From Phycisphaerales bacterium (GTDB lineage Bacteria > Planctomycetota > Phycisphaerae > Phycisphaerales > SM1A02): a stretch of DNA of 64,000 nucleotides. Made by a program: the position numbers and the translations under genes. The stretch's first letter is position 1; the number at the start of each line of letters is the position of its first letter. The stretch covers positions 1 through 64,000 of the forward strand of contig JAQWNP010000010.1 in NCBI GenBank assembly GCA_029268515.1. The letters run 5' to 3'. Of the stretch, positions 9,020 through 17,663 are shown one piece after another. A model generated the notes under the pieces. It was given only the letters and a program-made list of their open reading frames with translations. It did not search any database and was not told where the DNA came from.

Positions 9020-9743
9020 CAGTGTTTATTTTCGATTCAAAGACGCCGTCACGGAGAAGAAAAAGTTGACGGCAGTGCGAAGCAGCTTCAGGTTCATGGG
9101 TCACCATCAATACGGTGAGGTTGCGCGTTTCAGCCAAGTGGCCAAGCAGAGACCAAAGCTGTGCGCTTGAGGCAGAGTCAAGATTTCCAGTTGGCTCGTC
9201 AGCGTAAAGGACTGAGGGATTGAACAGCAGTGAACGAGCAATAGCAACCCGCTGCTGCTGACCGCCAGAGAGCGCATCAGGCCTGTGATTCGCCCGGTCC
9301 AGTAGATCAAGTTGATCAAGCAGCTCATGCCCACGTGCAAGGCGATCTCGTTTCTTGATGCCAGCGAGCATTGCTGGAAGGGTGACGTTTTCAATGGCTG
9401 TTAGTGTTGCAATCAGATTGAACTGTTGGAAGATGATTCCAATTTGCTTGCGGCGAAAAAGCGTGAGCTGAGACTCAGACATCTGATCGAGCTGAAATCC
9501 ATTGATGCTAATTTGGCCACGATCGGGGCGATCTAGCGCAGCCATCAAATGGAGTAGCGTCGACTTTCCACTGCCGGAAGGACCCATGATTCCGTAGAAA
9601 CCAGGTTCTTGAATCGTGAGATTGAGTCCGCGCAGGGCGTGCACGTCAAGCTGGCCTGTACGGTAGCGTTTATGGATATCGGTTAACGTGATGCTGCAAG
9701 ACGTATCCGACTTCTGACGGTCTATTTCGATTTGGTCATTCAA
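8955..9743 (-). CDS. ABC transporter ATP-binding protein, LolD/MacB type
   Basis: ATPase partner of the double-FtsX permease that overlaps its 3' end. Walker A GPSGSGKST (about 54-62), Q-loop FQQFNL, signature LSGGQQQRVA (about 158-167) and Walker B SVLYADEPTGNLDS (about 177-190) are all present; the order and the TGNLDS ending are typical of the LolD/MacB class. The only sensible start in frame is TTG at 9743, 8 nt inside the end of gcvH; the next ATG is within the Walker A region. The 65-nt overlap with the permease is unusually long and makes the C-terminal 20 residues non-conserved. Confidence 0.9.
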   Translation of the reverse strand: MNDQIEIDRQKSDTSCSITLTDIHKRYRTGQLDVHALRGLNLTIQEPGFYGIMGPSGSGKSTLLHLMAALDRPDRGQISINGFQLDQMSESQLTLFRRKQIGIIFQQFNLIATLTAIENVTLPAMLAGIKKRDRLARGHELLDQLDLLDRANHRPDALSGGQQQRVAIARSLLFNPSVLYADEPTGNLDSASSAQLWSLLGHLAETRNLTVLMVTHEPEAASHCRQLFLLRDGVFESKINTDEMDSAELLARTQHHPGTVGT

Positions 9744-10119
9744 CCGGATATTTCTCAGCGTACTCTGCTTCGCTCATCAGCTCATCGAGTGAACTTGTGT
9801 TGTCTGACTTAATTCGAATGAGCCAGCCTTGGCCATACGGATCACTATTGATGAGTGATGGATCTTCATTCAAAGCTTCATTAACTTGTGCGATTTCACC
9901 CGTCACAGCGGAATAGATATCGCTGGTGGTCTTGACGGACTCAACCTCTCCAACAACATCGCCGGCGGCAATTGCTGTGCCCTGGTCCCGCATCTCGACA
10001 TAAGTAATGTCAGTCAGCTCATTGACGGCATAGGCCGTCAGGCCAACAGTGACACCATCGTCGGTGACTTGAAACCACTCGTGGGTAGCGGTGTATCGGC
10101 GTTGATTAGATTCGGTCAT
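9736..10119 (-). CDS. gcvH: Glycine cleavage system H protein (lipoyl carrier)
   Basis: Small lipoyl-bearing protein that shuttles the aminomethyl group between the P and T proteins. The 127-residue product has THEWFQV near the N-terminus and the lipoylation motif GEVESVKTTSDIYSAV, with Lys63 as the likely attachment site, and ends DPYGQGWLIRIK plus a short helix, as in the family. ATG 10119 is preceded by GGAG nine bases upstream; the frame is open to 10182 but without family support. No gcvT, gcvP or lipoate ligase gene lies nearby, so this carrier is separate from its partners. It heads the tight gcvH-ABC-permease run. Confidence 0.95.
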   Translation of the reverse strand: MTESNQRRYTATHEWFQVTDDGVTVGLTAYAVNELTDITYVEMRDQGTAIAAGDVVGEVESVKTTSDIYSAVTGEIAQVNEALNEDPSLINSDPYGQGWLIRIKSDNTSSLDELMSEAEYAEKYPVE

Positions 10120-10774
10120 TTCTACAAGCTCCGGGTGAGATCTTCGGGAAGGTTCTTGAATCCACATATTGGCATTGAACATGCAAGATGGGGCATCATA
10201 CCGCTGTCAGCGGCAGGGTCCATTTTGGAATCAATGCAACCTGGATTCCGTGTAATTAAATGGGTGGGGTTGGTCTCGATGGCGACAAAAAAAGCGATCT
10301 GGATTTGATCTCAAGATGGCTGCTTAGGTCTTTTTTATTGAAGACGGAATGGTCGACTATCCTCCCCACGAGCCAGTAGAAGGGGTGGCTTCATCCATGT
10401 TTTATCTAGACTGGTGCCTTCCGACTCGCATTGGACAAGGCTGAGCCGCTCAGAGAGAGCAATTCAATCCGAGACGGTGATATTTTTGGGCCTCACGAGA
10501 GAACAGGCTTTCTGGTCTGTGCAGTCTGGGTTTTCCACGATTGGAGCTTGAAAGGTGGCCAAACGGCGATGTTGCCGAGCCAACCTCATAGAGGTGATGT
10601 CGGGGTCAGATCTCCGTTGGACTTGCTGCAGCTCTCTTCTGCGATAGACTCGTGACTGCAAGAAACTGGGGGTCATTGAATTGGACTCCTATTCTCAAAA
10701 TGCTGTTGACCTTAGCTACATCTTCCCTGCGATCATTATTGGCAAAGCCTGGAGATACCCAGGATCAGAATTCA
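10120..10774. other. Gene-free divergent region between gcvH and a TIM-barrel gene
   Basis: Both flanking genes point away from this 655-nt stretch, so it should hold promoters for both. The open frames inside (for example plus-strand 10431-10655) have no recognisable composition or similarity. The right-hand part, 10451-10641, folds on paper into nested stems and is listed separately as a possible RNA. I saw no glycine-riboswitch core near gcvH. Confidence 0.5.
10451..10641 (+). ncRNA. Candidate structured RNA, family unknown
   Basis: Distant segments can pair in nested order: CAGAGAGAGC (10451-10460) with GCTCTCT-T-CTG (10631-10641, one bulged T); CAATCC (10465-10470) with GGACTTG (10619-10625, one bulged C); ACGG (10474-10477) with CCGT (10614-10617). 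Inside lie small hairpins: ACAGGC/GTCTGT (10503-10520, one G-U pair), CGGC/GCCG (10564-10577) and ACCTC-ATA-GAGGT (10583-10595). The G-U pair favours the plus strand. The size of about 190 nt would suit a 6S-like RNA, but I see none of the diagnostic bases of 6S, SRP, tmRNA or RNase P RNA. It could also be a long leader of the next gene, or chance. Confidence 0.3.
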
Positions 10775-11509
10775 ATGTCGCTCTTGGCAGTCCCTGCCTT
10801 CACTATGAATGAGCTTGATCTCCGCGGTCTCAATGTCTCGGCCAGCATGCTCGCTGGCTGGTCTCTCTCAGATATGGACAATCTACGTGATGAGGCTGAT
10901 AAGGCTGCCTGTCCATGCCTCGTGCTTGAAGATGAATCTGAACTAAAGCTTTCGGCTACGAAGGCCTCGATTAATGATGCAGCTGAAGAGCGGATAAAGC
11001 GACTGGCCACGGCAGCCAATCGACTTGGCTGTAATGCCATTGCAGTTCGGTGTGTTGCACCTGAAAGTGATGCGGGGCTTGAGCAGACCGCTCAGATGTT
11101 CAAGAGAATCATGCCAACGATTGAGCGCCTAGAGCTCACAATGTTGATCGTTCCTTACGCAGGCTTGACTGATCAGAGAGATCGTCTTGTCGATCTCATT
11201 AAACGCATTGGTGGCTTCCGTATTGGAGCGATGCCAACCTTTGGTCATGCAGCTGAGTCTGGAGCCCCAGTTGACGAGCTGCGTATGCTGGCACCCTATG
11301 CGGGCGCAATTCATGCAACGGTGACAGATTTTACGCGTAACGGTAAACACAAGGGTGTTGATATAAAAAGCTGCATTGAAGCGATTATTAGTGTCAGCTT
11401 TGTGAATACACTGGCCATTGAGTATGTTGGTCAATCCGATCCAGTTAAGAACATTATTAAAGCGCGGGAGTCGCTTGTCGCTGCAATAGAAGCTTGTACC
11501 TCGACCTAG
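10775..11509 (+). CDS. Xylose isomerase-like TIM-barrel protein (sugar phosphate isomerase/epimerase family)
   Basis: About 244 residues. The second half resembles the AP-endonuclease-2/xylose-isomerase barrel fold: a GAMPTFGH segment, IHATVTDF in the place of the usual metal-binding H-x-K-D strand, and LAIEYVGQSDPVKNI near the end like the family's IEYVG. The N-terminal part (LAGWSLSDMDNLRDEADKA) is less typical. Substrate unknown; some of the usual metal ligands are hard to place, so catalysis is uncertain. The start is ambiguous: ATG 10775 (preceded by AGGA at 10761-10764), ATG 10700 and GTG 10652 are in frame; 10775 gives the best family length. cmk follows 20 nt after the stop. Confidence 0.6.
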   Translation: MSLLAVPAFTMNELDLRGLNVSASMLAGWSLSDMDNLRDEADKAACPCLVLEDESELKLSATKASINDAAEERIKRLATAANRLGCNAIAVRCVAPESDAGLEQTAQMFKRIMPTIERLELTMLIVPYAGLTDQRDRLVDLIKRIGGFRIGAMPTFGHAAESGAPVDELRMLAPYAGAIHATVTDFTRNGKHKGVDIKSCIEAIISVSFVNTLAIEYVGQSDPVKNIIKARESLVAAIEACTST

Positions 11510-11529
11510 CGCCGAGAAGCGATCAAGAT

Positions 11530-12222
11530 ATGGCACAGTTGAAACGGGTCATTATCACCATCGATGGGCCTGCAGGCACGGGTAAATCAAGTGCTGCTGC
11601 TGAGCTGGCTGAACGCCTCGGCTTGGAAGTCCTCGATACAGGTTCCATGTACCGAGCGGCCACCCTAGTTGCTATTGAGAATGGCATCGATATTCATAAT
11701 GGAGAAGGTTTGGCTCAGGCTGTCGAAGAAGCCCATATTGGCTTCGATTGGCAGCGGCAGCCACCGCTTATTCGTATCGGTGAGCGTGATGTGAGTGAGC
11801 GTATTCGAGAACTTGATATCAGTTCTGCTGTTTCAATCGTATCAGCACATAAAGCAATTCGTGATGTCATGGTTCATCGCCAGCGAGAAATCGCGGCGGC
11901 CCATCCTGGTCTGGTAACGGAAGGCCGGGATCAAGGTTCAGTCGTATTCCCGAATGCCACAGCACGATTTTTTCTGGCGGCCGATGTCGGTGTCAGGGTG
12001 AAACGCCGAGCCCATCAAATGGAAGAAGCGGGCAAGTCAGTTGCTGAATCAGCTATTCGTGAAAATATTGAATCACGTGATCAAATTGATACATCGCGCG
12101 CGGAAGCGCCGCTGCGATGTCCACCAGGTGCGATCATTGTTGATACAAGTAAGCTTTCTTTGGCCGAGGTTGTCGATGTGCTAGAGAAGGAATCTCGAGC
12201 GGTGTTGTTGTCGAAGAAATAG
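11530..12222 (+). CDS. cmk: Cytidylate kinase
   Basis: Phosphorylates CMP and dCMP with ATP in the cytosol. The 230-residue protein starts MAQLKRVIITIDGPAGTGKSS with the P-loop at residues 13-20, followed by LDTGSMYRAATL, the NMP-binding signature of the family, and VTEGRDQGSVVFPNA and a Lid-type KRRAHQM segment. ATG 11530 is chosen because the upstream extension to 11494 runs into the previous gene and lacks conservation. The plsC-like gene follows 9 nt downstream; cmk next to an acyltransferase is a common pairing in bacteria. Confidence 0.96.
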   Translation: MAQLKRVIITIDGPAGTGKSSAAAELAERLGLEVLDTGSMYRAATLVAIENGIDIHNGEGLAQAVEEAHIGFDWQRQPPLIRIGERDVSERIRELDISSAVSIVSAHKAIRDVMVHRQREIAAAHPGLVTEGRDQGSVVFPNATARFFLAADVGVRVKRRAHQMEEAGKSVAESAIRENIESRDQIDTSRAEAPLRCPPGAIIVDTSKLSLAEVVDVLEKESRAVLLSKK

Positions 12223-12231
12223 GAGATCCTT

Positions 12232-13083
12232 GTGGTCTTTCATACTTTTCAATTTAAGCGTCGAGGCCCGACAAGAACAAGATGGAATGTGTTCTGGAAC
12301 TGGACTATTTGCCCACGTATTGTGCTTTATATTTACATGGTGCTCTATCGACTTCGACGTACGGAGCGTTCACGTGTACCTCGAAAAGGGCCACTAATAT
12401 TTGTTGCAAACCACCAATCATTTTTGGACGTGCCAGCTGTCGGCATGACAGTTTGGGATCGTCCAGTGCTATTTCTGACCCGCAAGAGTCTCTTCGCAAA
12501 CAAATTTTTAGCTTTTGGCATGAAGATCTTTGGCGTTATTCCAATTTCGGGCAAAGGTGGCGATAGGCAGACGATGCGTATATCGCTTGACGAACTTAAA
12601 GGTGGTGGGTGTGTGTTGCTTTATCCAGAGGGTGGCCGCTCGGTCGATGGACGTCTAGGGCCTTTTATGCGTGGTGCCTTGATGTTAGCAAAGAAGTCGA
12701 AAGCACCTATTCAACTCGTAGCGGTAGAGGGCGCTGCTGATGTTTGGCCGCGTGTCCGGAAGAAGCCTTATCTTCGCGGTCGCATCATGACACGGGTTGG
12801 TAGGATTATTGAATGGTCCGAACTTGAATCAATGGATCGTGATGAGGCGATGGATATGATCCGGCGTGAGCTCGAGGTCATGCGATTAGAATTACGTGCT
12901 GAGCTGAGGCAGCGTAGTCGTGGACGATACCCTCGACCAGGTCCCGCTGACATACCTTACTGGGATGCGCCTCAAGAAGAGCAGCAGTTCAAACCAGTTG
13001 GCAATATGGATGACGGGGAAGCCTCCCTGGCTGCTGAAGCAGCTGCTGGAATCAAGGAGCCGTCCTCTTCGGCGACATCTTGA
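12232..13083 (+). CDS. 1-acyl-sn-glycerol-3-phosphate acyltransferase family protein (PlsC-like)
   Basis: Probably transfers an acyl chain to lysophosphatidate or a related lipid at the inner membrane. The HX4D catalytic motif is NHQSFLD (His61, Asp66) and the substrate-binding motif is YPEGGRS (131-137). A membrane-associated helix (CPRIVLYIYMVLY) lies at about 27-39. Translation starts at GTG 12232, with AGGAG overlapping the cmk stop, so coupling with cmk is likely. The last 50 residues are proline- and glutamate-rich and not part of the enzyme fold. Exact acyl acceptor not determinable. Confidence 0.9.
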   Translation: MVFHTFQFKRRGPTRTRWNVFWNWTICPRIVLYIYMVLYRLRRTERSRVPRKGPLIFVANHQSFLDVPAVGMTVWDRPVLFLTRKSLFANKFLAFGMKIFGVIPISGKGGDRQTMRISLDELKGGGCVLLYPEGGRSVDGRLGPFMRGALMLAKKSKAPIQLVAVEGAADVWPRVRKKPYLRGRIMTRVGRIIEWSELESMDRDEAMDMIRRELEVMRLELRAELRQRSRGRYPRPGPADIPYWDAPQEEQQFKPVGNMDDGEASLAAEAAAGIKEPSSSATS

Positions 13084-13159
13084 TCCACTGACACGTCCTC
13101 CATACTTCGAGTAGGCTTGCAAGTGGAACGTTGTGACCTACGAATGAAGGGCCCGCGTA

Positions 13160-14854
13160 ATGGGTATGTGGCATGTACTTGGGGACGTTGTTCTACTGCT
13201 TGGTGCAGCGTTGCTGGCTGGGCTTGTTTTTGAGCGTATTGGCCTAAGCGCTATTGTTGGATATTTGGTAGCGGGCATTATTCTTGGCCCGAGCGTGACC
13301 GGTCTTATTGATGGACATGGTAGTGAGATTAGTCATACCGCTGAGCTTGGTGTGGCATTGTTGTTATTTACAATTGGTTTGGAAGTGACTGTTGATCGCT
13401 TGCGAGCGTTTGGTTGGTTGACGGCCATGATTGGTAGCTTCCAGGTAGTGGGAACACTGGCAGTCGCAGGTCTCATTGCGTGGTTCATTGGTGTGCCGGC
13501 TGGTGGTGCGCTGGCTATTGGTGCTGTTGCTGCGTTGAGTTCCACAGCGACAGTAGCTCGTATACTTGAAAGCCGATCTGAACTCGATTCAGCGCATGGG
13601 CGCACTGTCTTCGGTGTCTTATTGATTCAAGATATTGCGACGGTGCCGTTACTGTTGTTGATCTCTTTGTTGGGTATGGGTGGGAGTTTTGGTGAAACGG
13701 CCGGGTCAATAGCGAAACTGTTCGGTAATGGTGTGGCGCTAGTGGCTGTTGCGGCCTTGCTCTTTGTATTTCTGATGCCTCGACTATTGAGTATGACGGT
13801 GCTCACACGAAGTCGTGAATCAGCCATTCTCTTAGCTGTTGTCGCCTGTTTTACGGCTACTTGGCTTGCTAACTACTTGGGCTTGTCACCAGCGCTTGGT
13901 GCATTTATTGCGGGCCTGCTCCTGGCGGGTTCCCCATTTGCGCATCAAATCAGAGCCGATGTTGCGCCTCTAAAGGCTATTTTACTCACACTCTTTTTTG
14001 CCTCAGTTGGCATGCTCATCAACATCTCACAGCTTGGTACGCCAACAACAATTGGACTCGTGATCGTCTGCGCAATTGCCATTATTTTTGGCAAGACAGT
14101 CATCATGTATATCATTTTACGTTTACTGGGTCGGCCCGATCAGGTGTCATGGGCATCCGGTCTATGCTTGGCCCAAATCGGTGAGTTTTCATTTGTTCTT
14201 GGTGGAGCAGCGGTGACCTCAGGTCTCCTCAACGATGAGATCGGTCGGCAGATCATTGTGGTCACCTTCTTGACCCTCTTGGTAGCGCCGGTCTTAGTCA
14301 GTCATGCTCGGCCGATTGGAAGTAGGCTCACCAAGGGCTTGGCAGCTCTTGGTTTTGCCGCCGACGTGACACCCTCTACGGATCGTGCTGATCATCGATG
14401 GTCAGATCACGTGGTTGTTGTGGGTTATGGCCCGGCTGGCCGAGCAGTTGTACATGCTGTACGGGAGGCTGGAAGAACACCAGTCGTTATTGAGATGAAC
14501 GCTGTAACGGTGGCAGCGATTCAACATGATGGGATTGATGCGGTCGTTGGTGTTGCTCAGCATCGTGAGATCTTGGAGTATGTTGAAATTGAAAGCGCAG
14601 CGGCGCTGGTGGTCACTGTGCCCGACTATCGTATTGCTACCCAAGTGGTTGCCCAAGCTCGCTCGATGGTGCCAGATTTGCATATCCTCAGTCGATCACG
14701 ACATGCCAAATATGTACAAGTGCTTCGTTCTGCTGGTGCGGATGACATCGCCGATGAAGAAGTAGAGGTGGGGGAACGATTGGTGGAGCGACTCCAGCTG
14801 TGGAGTGCCGAAGATGCCCGATTAGATACCGACAAATTAGAAGGCGACACCTAG
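13160..14854 (+). CDS. CPA2-family cation:proton antiporter with TrkA-N domain (KefB/YbaL-like)
   Basis: A 564-residue membrane antiporter that probably exchanges K+ or Na+ for protons. About 12 hydrophobic segments fill residues 1-385, including the family's GYLVAGIILGP motif and LFTIGLEV near TM3. Residues 410-530 form an RCK/TrkA-N Rossmann domain with VVVVGYGPAGRAV and an acidic residue after strand 2 (VIEMN), suggesting nucleotide control of the channel. Length and domain order match YbaL/KefB. No KefF-type partner is present. The ATG at 13160 is followed by a second ATG two codons later. Confidence 0.92.
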   Translation: MGMWHVLGDVVLLLGAALLAGLVFERIGLSAIVGYLVAGIILGPSVTGLIDGHGSEISHTAELGVALLLFTIGLEVTVDRLRAFGWLTAMIGSFQVVGTLAVAGLIAWFIGVPAGGALAIGAVAALSSTATVARILESRSELDSAHGRTVFGVLLIQDIATVPLLLLISLLGMGGSFGETAGSIAKLFGNGVALVAVAALLFVFLMPRLLSMTVLTRSRESAILLAVVACFTATWLANYLGLSPALGAFIAGLLLAGSPFAHQIRADVAPLKAILLTLFFASVGMLINISQLGTPTTIGLVIVCAIAIIFGKTVIMYIILRLLGRPDQVSWASGLCLAQIGEFSFVLGGAAVTSGLLNDEIGRQIIVVTFLTLLVAPVLVSHARPIGSRLTKGLAALGFAADVTPSTDRADHRWSDHVVVVGYGPAGRAVVHAVREAGRTPVVIEMNAVTVAAIQHDGIDAVVGVAQHREILEYVEIESAAALVVTVPDYRIATQVVAQARSMVPDLHILSRSRHAKYVQVLRSAGADDIADEEVEVGERLVERLQLWSAEDARLDTDKLEGDT

Positions 14855-14989
14855 CAATTGGGTTTTTTTCAAAGTGTGATCGGCGCTTTCACCAGGGATA
14901 AGTGATTTCTCGATCTTCTGTGAAATTGAAATGTTACCTCTTTGTGTTGAATGTTCTATGGACTGATCAGGTGTGTCTAAGCTTGAGGT

Positions 14990-16552
14990 GTGATCAGCCG
15001 TGTGCATAGTTTCGTACTTCAAGGCATCGAACCAACGCTTTGTGAGATTGAAATCGATCTCAGTAATCAAGGTCTGCCTCGGACTACTATTGTTGGTTTG
15101 CCTGACGCTGCTGTGCGCGAAGCAACAGAACGAGTTCGCACCGCCATTCTCAACAGTGGCTACCGATATCCTGCCAATCGTGTCACGATTAATTTAGCGC
15201 CTGCAGATCTACGTAAGGAAGGACCGGTTTATGATCTCGCTATTGCGACGGCGCTGCTGATTGCTGATGGCACCATTACGAAGAAAGCAGTGCCGCTTGC
15301 GAGTAATGAAACGACTTGTATCGCTCCTGAGATCCAACCAGTACCAGATCAGTATCTCTTTGCCGGTGAGTTGGCATTGGATGGGCGGGTTCGATCTATT
15401 AATGGCGCTGTCGGGCTCTCTCTATTGGCTCGGCAGCAGGGTTTTCGTGGTGTCATCGTGCCACATATCAATGCGAACGAAGCAGCATTGGTTCATGACA
15501 TTGATGTGATTCCAGTCGAGCATTTGGAGGATGTTGTTGCGATATTCAACGAAACAGTATCACTGAACTGCCATCCCAAGATCGACCTGCAATCGGTCTT
15601 GTCTCAAGAGCAACCTGAGGTGGACTTTGCTCAGATTCGCGGACAGGAGCCAGCCAAGCGAGCAATGACAATTGCTGCGGCTGGTGGGCATAACATTCTG
15701 ATGCTCGGGCCACCTGGTACTGGTAAGACCTTGATGGCTAAAGCGCTGCCCGGTATTTTGCCGCCTCTCACATCCGATGAGGCGCTTGAGGTGACACGCA
15801 TCTATTCCTCCACTGGGTCTCTCACACACGACCGCCCGGTCATTCTCAAACGCCCAGTACGGGCGCCCCATCACACCGCCTCTGCTCCAGCGATTGTCGG
15901 AGGGGGACCAATACCACGGCCAGGTGATGTGAGCCTTGCTCATCATGGAGTGCTCTTTCTTGATGAGATGCCAGAGTTTAGTCGCGATGTACTAGAGACA
16001 CTTCGGCAACCGCTTGAAGATGGCTATGTCACCATTGCGAGAGCTCAGGGTACGATTCGTTTTCCTGCTCGTTTTATGCTTGTCGCAGCGATCAATCCAA
16101 CCATAGATGGTTATCACACTGCTGGAGGTCTTTCGACGGTAACACGTCGAAAGATTTCTGGTCCGATTGTTGACCGTATCGATGTGCATGTGGAAGTACC
16201 GGAGGTGCCGATTAGTGATCTTATCTCCACGCGTACGGGTACCAGCTCTCAGCAGCTAAAAAAACAAGTGCAGCAAGCATGGGTGTTTCAGCACAAAAGG
16301 CAGGGGCAGGTTCGCAATAGTTATCTCAGTGGGCCGCAGCTGGACAAGATGGCTGTGATTGATGGTGACGGTCAAGAACTCTTGCATCAGTCGGTGACCT
16401 CACTGGGCCTCAGTGCGCGCGGCTATGACAAACTAAGGCGTCTGGGGCGCACGATTGCAGACATGGAATCATCATCAGTCGTTCGAGCACATCACATTGC
16501 CGAGGCAGTGCAATACCGGTTGCTTGATCGTGGTGCGGCATCAGTCAGGTGA
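14990..16552 (+). CDS. YifB/ComM-family Mg-chelatase-like AAA+ ATPase
   Basis: ComM-type proteins are AAA+ helicases that aid branch migration during natural transformation; outside competent species the role is unclear. The 520 residues show the N-terminal LonC-like domain (IVGLPDAAVREATERVR, INLAPADLRKEG), Walker A GPPGTGKT (240-247), Walker B VLFLDEMPEF and the C-terminal Mg-chelatase domain (LSARGYDKLRRLGRTIAD). The start codon is GTG at 14990; ISRVHSF aligns with the usual family N-terminus. GAGG lies only one base before it. No other competence gene is in the window. Confidence 0.93.
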   Translation: MISRVHSFVLQGIEPTLCEIEIDLSNQGLPRTTIVGLPDAAVREATERVRTAILNSGYRYPANRVTINLAPADLRKEGPVYDLAIATALLIADGTITKKAVPLASNETTCIAPEIQPVPDQYLFAGELALDGRVRSINGAVGLSLLARQQGFRGVIVPHINANEAALVHDIDVIPVEHLEDVVAIFNETVSLNCHPKIDLQSVLSQEQPEVDFAQIRGQEPAKRAMTIAAAGGHNILMLGPPGTGKTLMAKALPGILPPLTSDEALEVTRIYSSTGSLTHDRPVILKRPVRAPHHTASAPAIVGGGPIPRPGDVSLAHHGVLFLDEMPEFSRDVLETLRQPLEDGYVTIARAQGTIRFPARFMLVAAINPTIDGYHTAGGLSTVTRRKISGPIVDRIDVHVEVPEVPISDLISTRTGTSSQQLKKQVQQAWVFQHKRQGQVRNSYLSGPQLDKMAVIDGDGQELLHQSVTSLGLSARGYDKLRRLGRTIADMESSSVVRAHHIAEAVQYRLLDRGAASVR

Positions 16553-16609
16553 TAGGGAGCAGCTACTGGGCTCATGCAGTACCCGCTATGGTGTTTTTTT
16601 GCACTTCTG

Positions 16610-16640
16610 TTGACACTCAAGGACCAAATGAGACAATAAT
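16610..16640 (+). promoter_or_regulatory. Sigma70-like promoter of the TetR gene
   Basis: A perfect -35 TTGACA at 16610-16615 is followed after 16 nt by GACAAT (16632-16637); AATAAT at 16635-16640 is an alternative -10 with 19-nt spacing. The ATG is at 16646, so transcription would begin within a few bases of it and the message would be nearly leaderless. A run of seven T at 16594-16600 lies just upstream. Confidence 0.6.
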
Positions 16641-16645
16641 GTATC

Positions 16646-17200
16646 ATGCCAGTCCCAGCCCAATCAACCAGAAATAGTCTCATCAATGCAGCCATTCGTG
16701 TCTTTTCGGCGAGTCCCAGTGCAACGCTGTCTGATGTTGCAACGGAGGCGGGTGTCAAGCGGGTCACCTTGCACCGGTTGTTTGGGACTAAGGATGCTTT
16801 GATGAAGGAAGTCGCGGCTCAGTCGCTGCGCGAGATAGACAAGGTCTTTGCAGAGGAAAGTCAGGACAAGGGATCAGCGATTGCGGTGATCAAGGCAATC
16901 GTCGAAGCCATTGTGCCAATGGGTGATCGATGGCATTTCATCTGGAGGCAGTATGACATCTGGCATGAACCAGAGCTTCTCAAGGAACTTGGCCGCCAGT
17001 ATGAGATCATGGCTGCAATAGTCGATCGGGCGAAGTCAGAAGGTTCGATCGAAGCTGATATTCCAACGCGATGGATTACTGCCTCCATTGATGCTGTTGT
17101 GTTTGCTGCATTCAGTGCATCGCAGGAAGGTAATATTGCGGTCAATGACGCAAGTCAGCTTGCACTCAGAACATTGCTGAGGGGAATAGAAACAAAGTGA
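16646..17200 (+). CDS. TetR/AcrR family transcriptional regulator
   Basis: A 184-residue one-component repressor. The N-terminal 50 residues form the TetR helix-turn-helix: INAAIRVFSASPSATLSDVA, then EAGVKRVTLHRLFGTKDAL. The C-terminal ligand domain is short and not recognisable by eye. A near-consensus promoter lies directly before the ATG, with no room for a ribosome binding site. The 128-residue membrane protein 37 nt downstream is on the same strand and could be its target, but this is only inferred from position. Confidence 0.88.
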   Translation: MPVPAQSTRNSLINAAIRVFSASPSATLSDVATEAGVKRVTLHRLFGTKDALMKEVAAQSLREIDKVFAEESQDKGSAIAVIKAIVEAIVPMGDRWHFIWRQYDIWHEPELLKELGRQYEIMAAIVDRAKSEGSIEADIPTRWITASIDAVVFAAFSASQEGNIAVNDASQLALRTLLRGIETK

Positions 17201-17237
17201 TCACGGAAATAGTAGGAAGAGATGCGGTAGCGCACTG

Positions 17238-17624
17238 ATGAAAATACCTTTGCTTCATGTCCCTGAGCTTGATTTGTTGCCTGATCAAAAGGCACGTAAA
17301 GCGATCGAACAAAGGTGTATGTGGCGATTGCTTCAAGCGCTGCTGCAAATTTTTATTGCGCCACTCATGCTTCTCGTGTGTGTGCTCTTATTCATTGTGA
17401 GTGATCCCACGCCAACATTCGACACAAGTATTTTTGTCGTCTTTGGCTTGGCATTTTTAGCAGTGCCATTTGGTTTTTTAGCGTTGTTGAGATATCGCAA
17501 ATTCATCAGAGCACGCATTCGTGAATTTGATATACCGATTTGTGTGCACTGTGGTTATCAAGCACTCACCATGGAAACAGAAATCTGTACTGAGTGCGGT
17601 AAGAACGTGAAACTGCCTCGCTAA
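17238..17624 (+). CDS. Small two-helix membrane protein with C-terminal zinc ribbon
   Basis: Unknown function, 128 residues. Two membrane helices (about 33-55, LQIFIAPLMLLVCVLLFIV, and about 63-85, IFVVFGLAFLAVPFGFLALL) form a hairpin. The C-terminus carries CVHCGY and, 13 residues later, CTECGK, a CxxC...CxxC zinc-ribbon pattern frequent in small Phycisphaerae membrane proteins. The start ATG has only a weak GGTAG upstream. It follows the TetR gene and converges on tag. Confidence 0.7.
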   Translation: MKIPLLHVPELDLLPDQKARKAIEQRCMWRLLQALLQIFIAPLMLLVCVLLFIVSDPTPTFDTSIFVVFGLAFLAVPFGFLALLRYRKFIRARIREFDIPICVHCGYQALTMETEICTECGKNVKLPR

Positions 17625-17663
17625 TTCCAAAATCTGATTGTTTCACCGGACCATTTGTGGCAA

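Noticed and set aside
10120-10450. Glycine riboswitch upstream of gcvH
   Set aside because: None of the conserved core bases of the glycine aptamer could be located on the minus strand.
10431-10676. Two opposing open frames of 70-74 codons in the gcvH upstream region
   Set aside because: No ribosome binding site, no recognisable composition or similarity; they coincide with the stem-rich segment.
14855-14875. T-run after the antiporter gene as a terminator
   Set aside because: No stable stem precedes the seven T residues.
16553-16600. Terminator after comM (TACTG/CAGTA plus seven T)
   Set aside because: The stem is only 5 bp and 12 nt separate it from the T-run.
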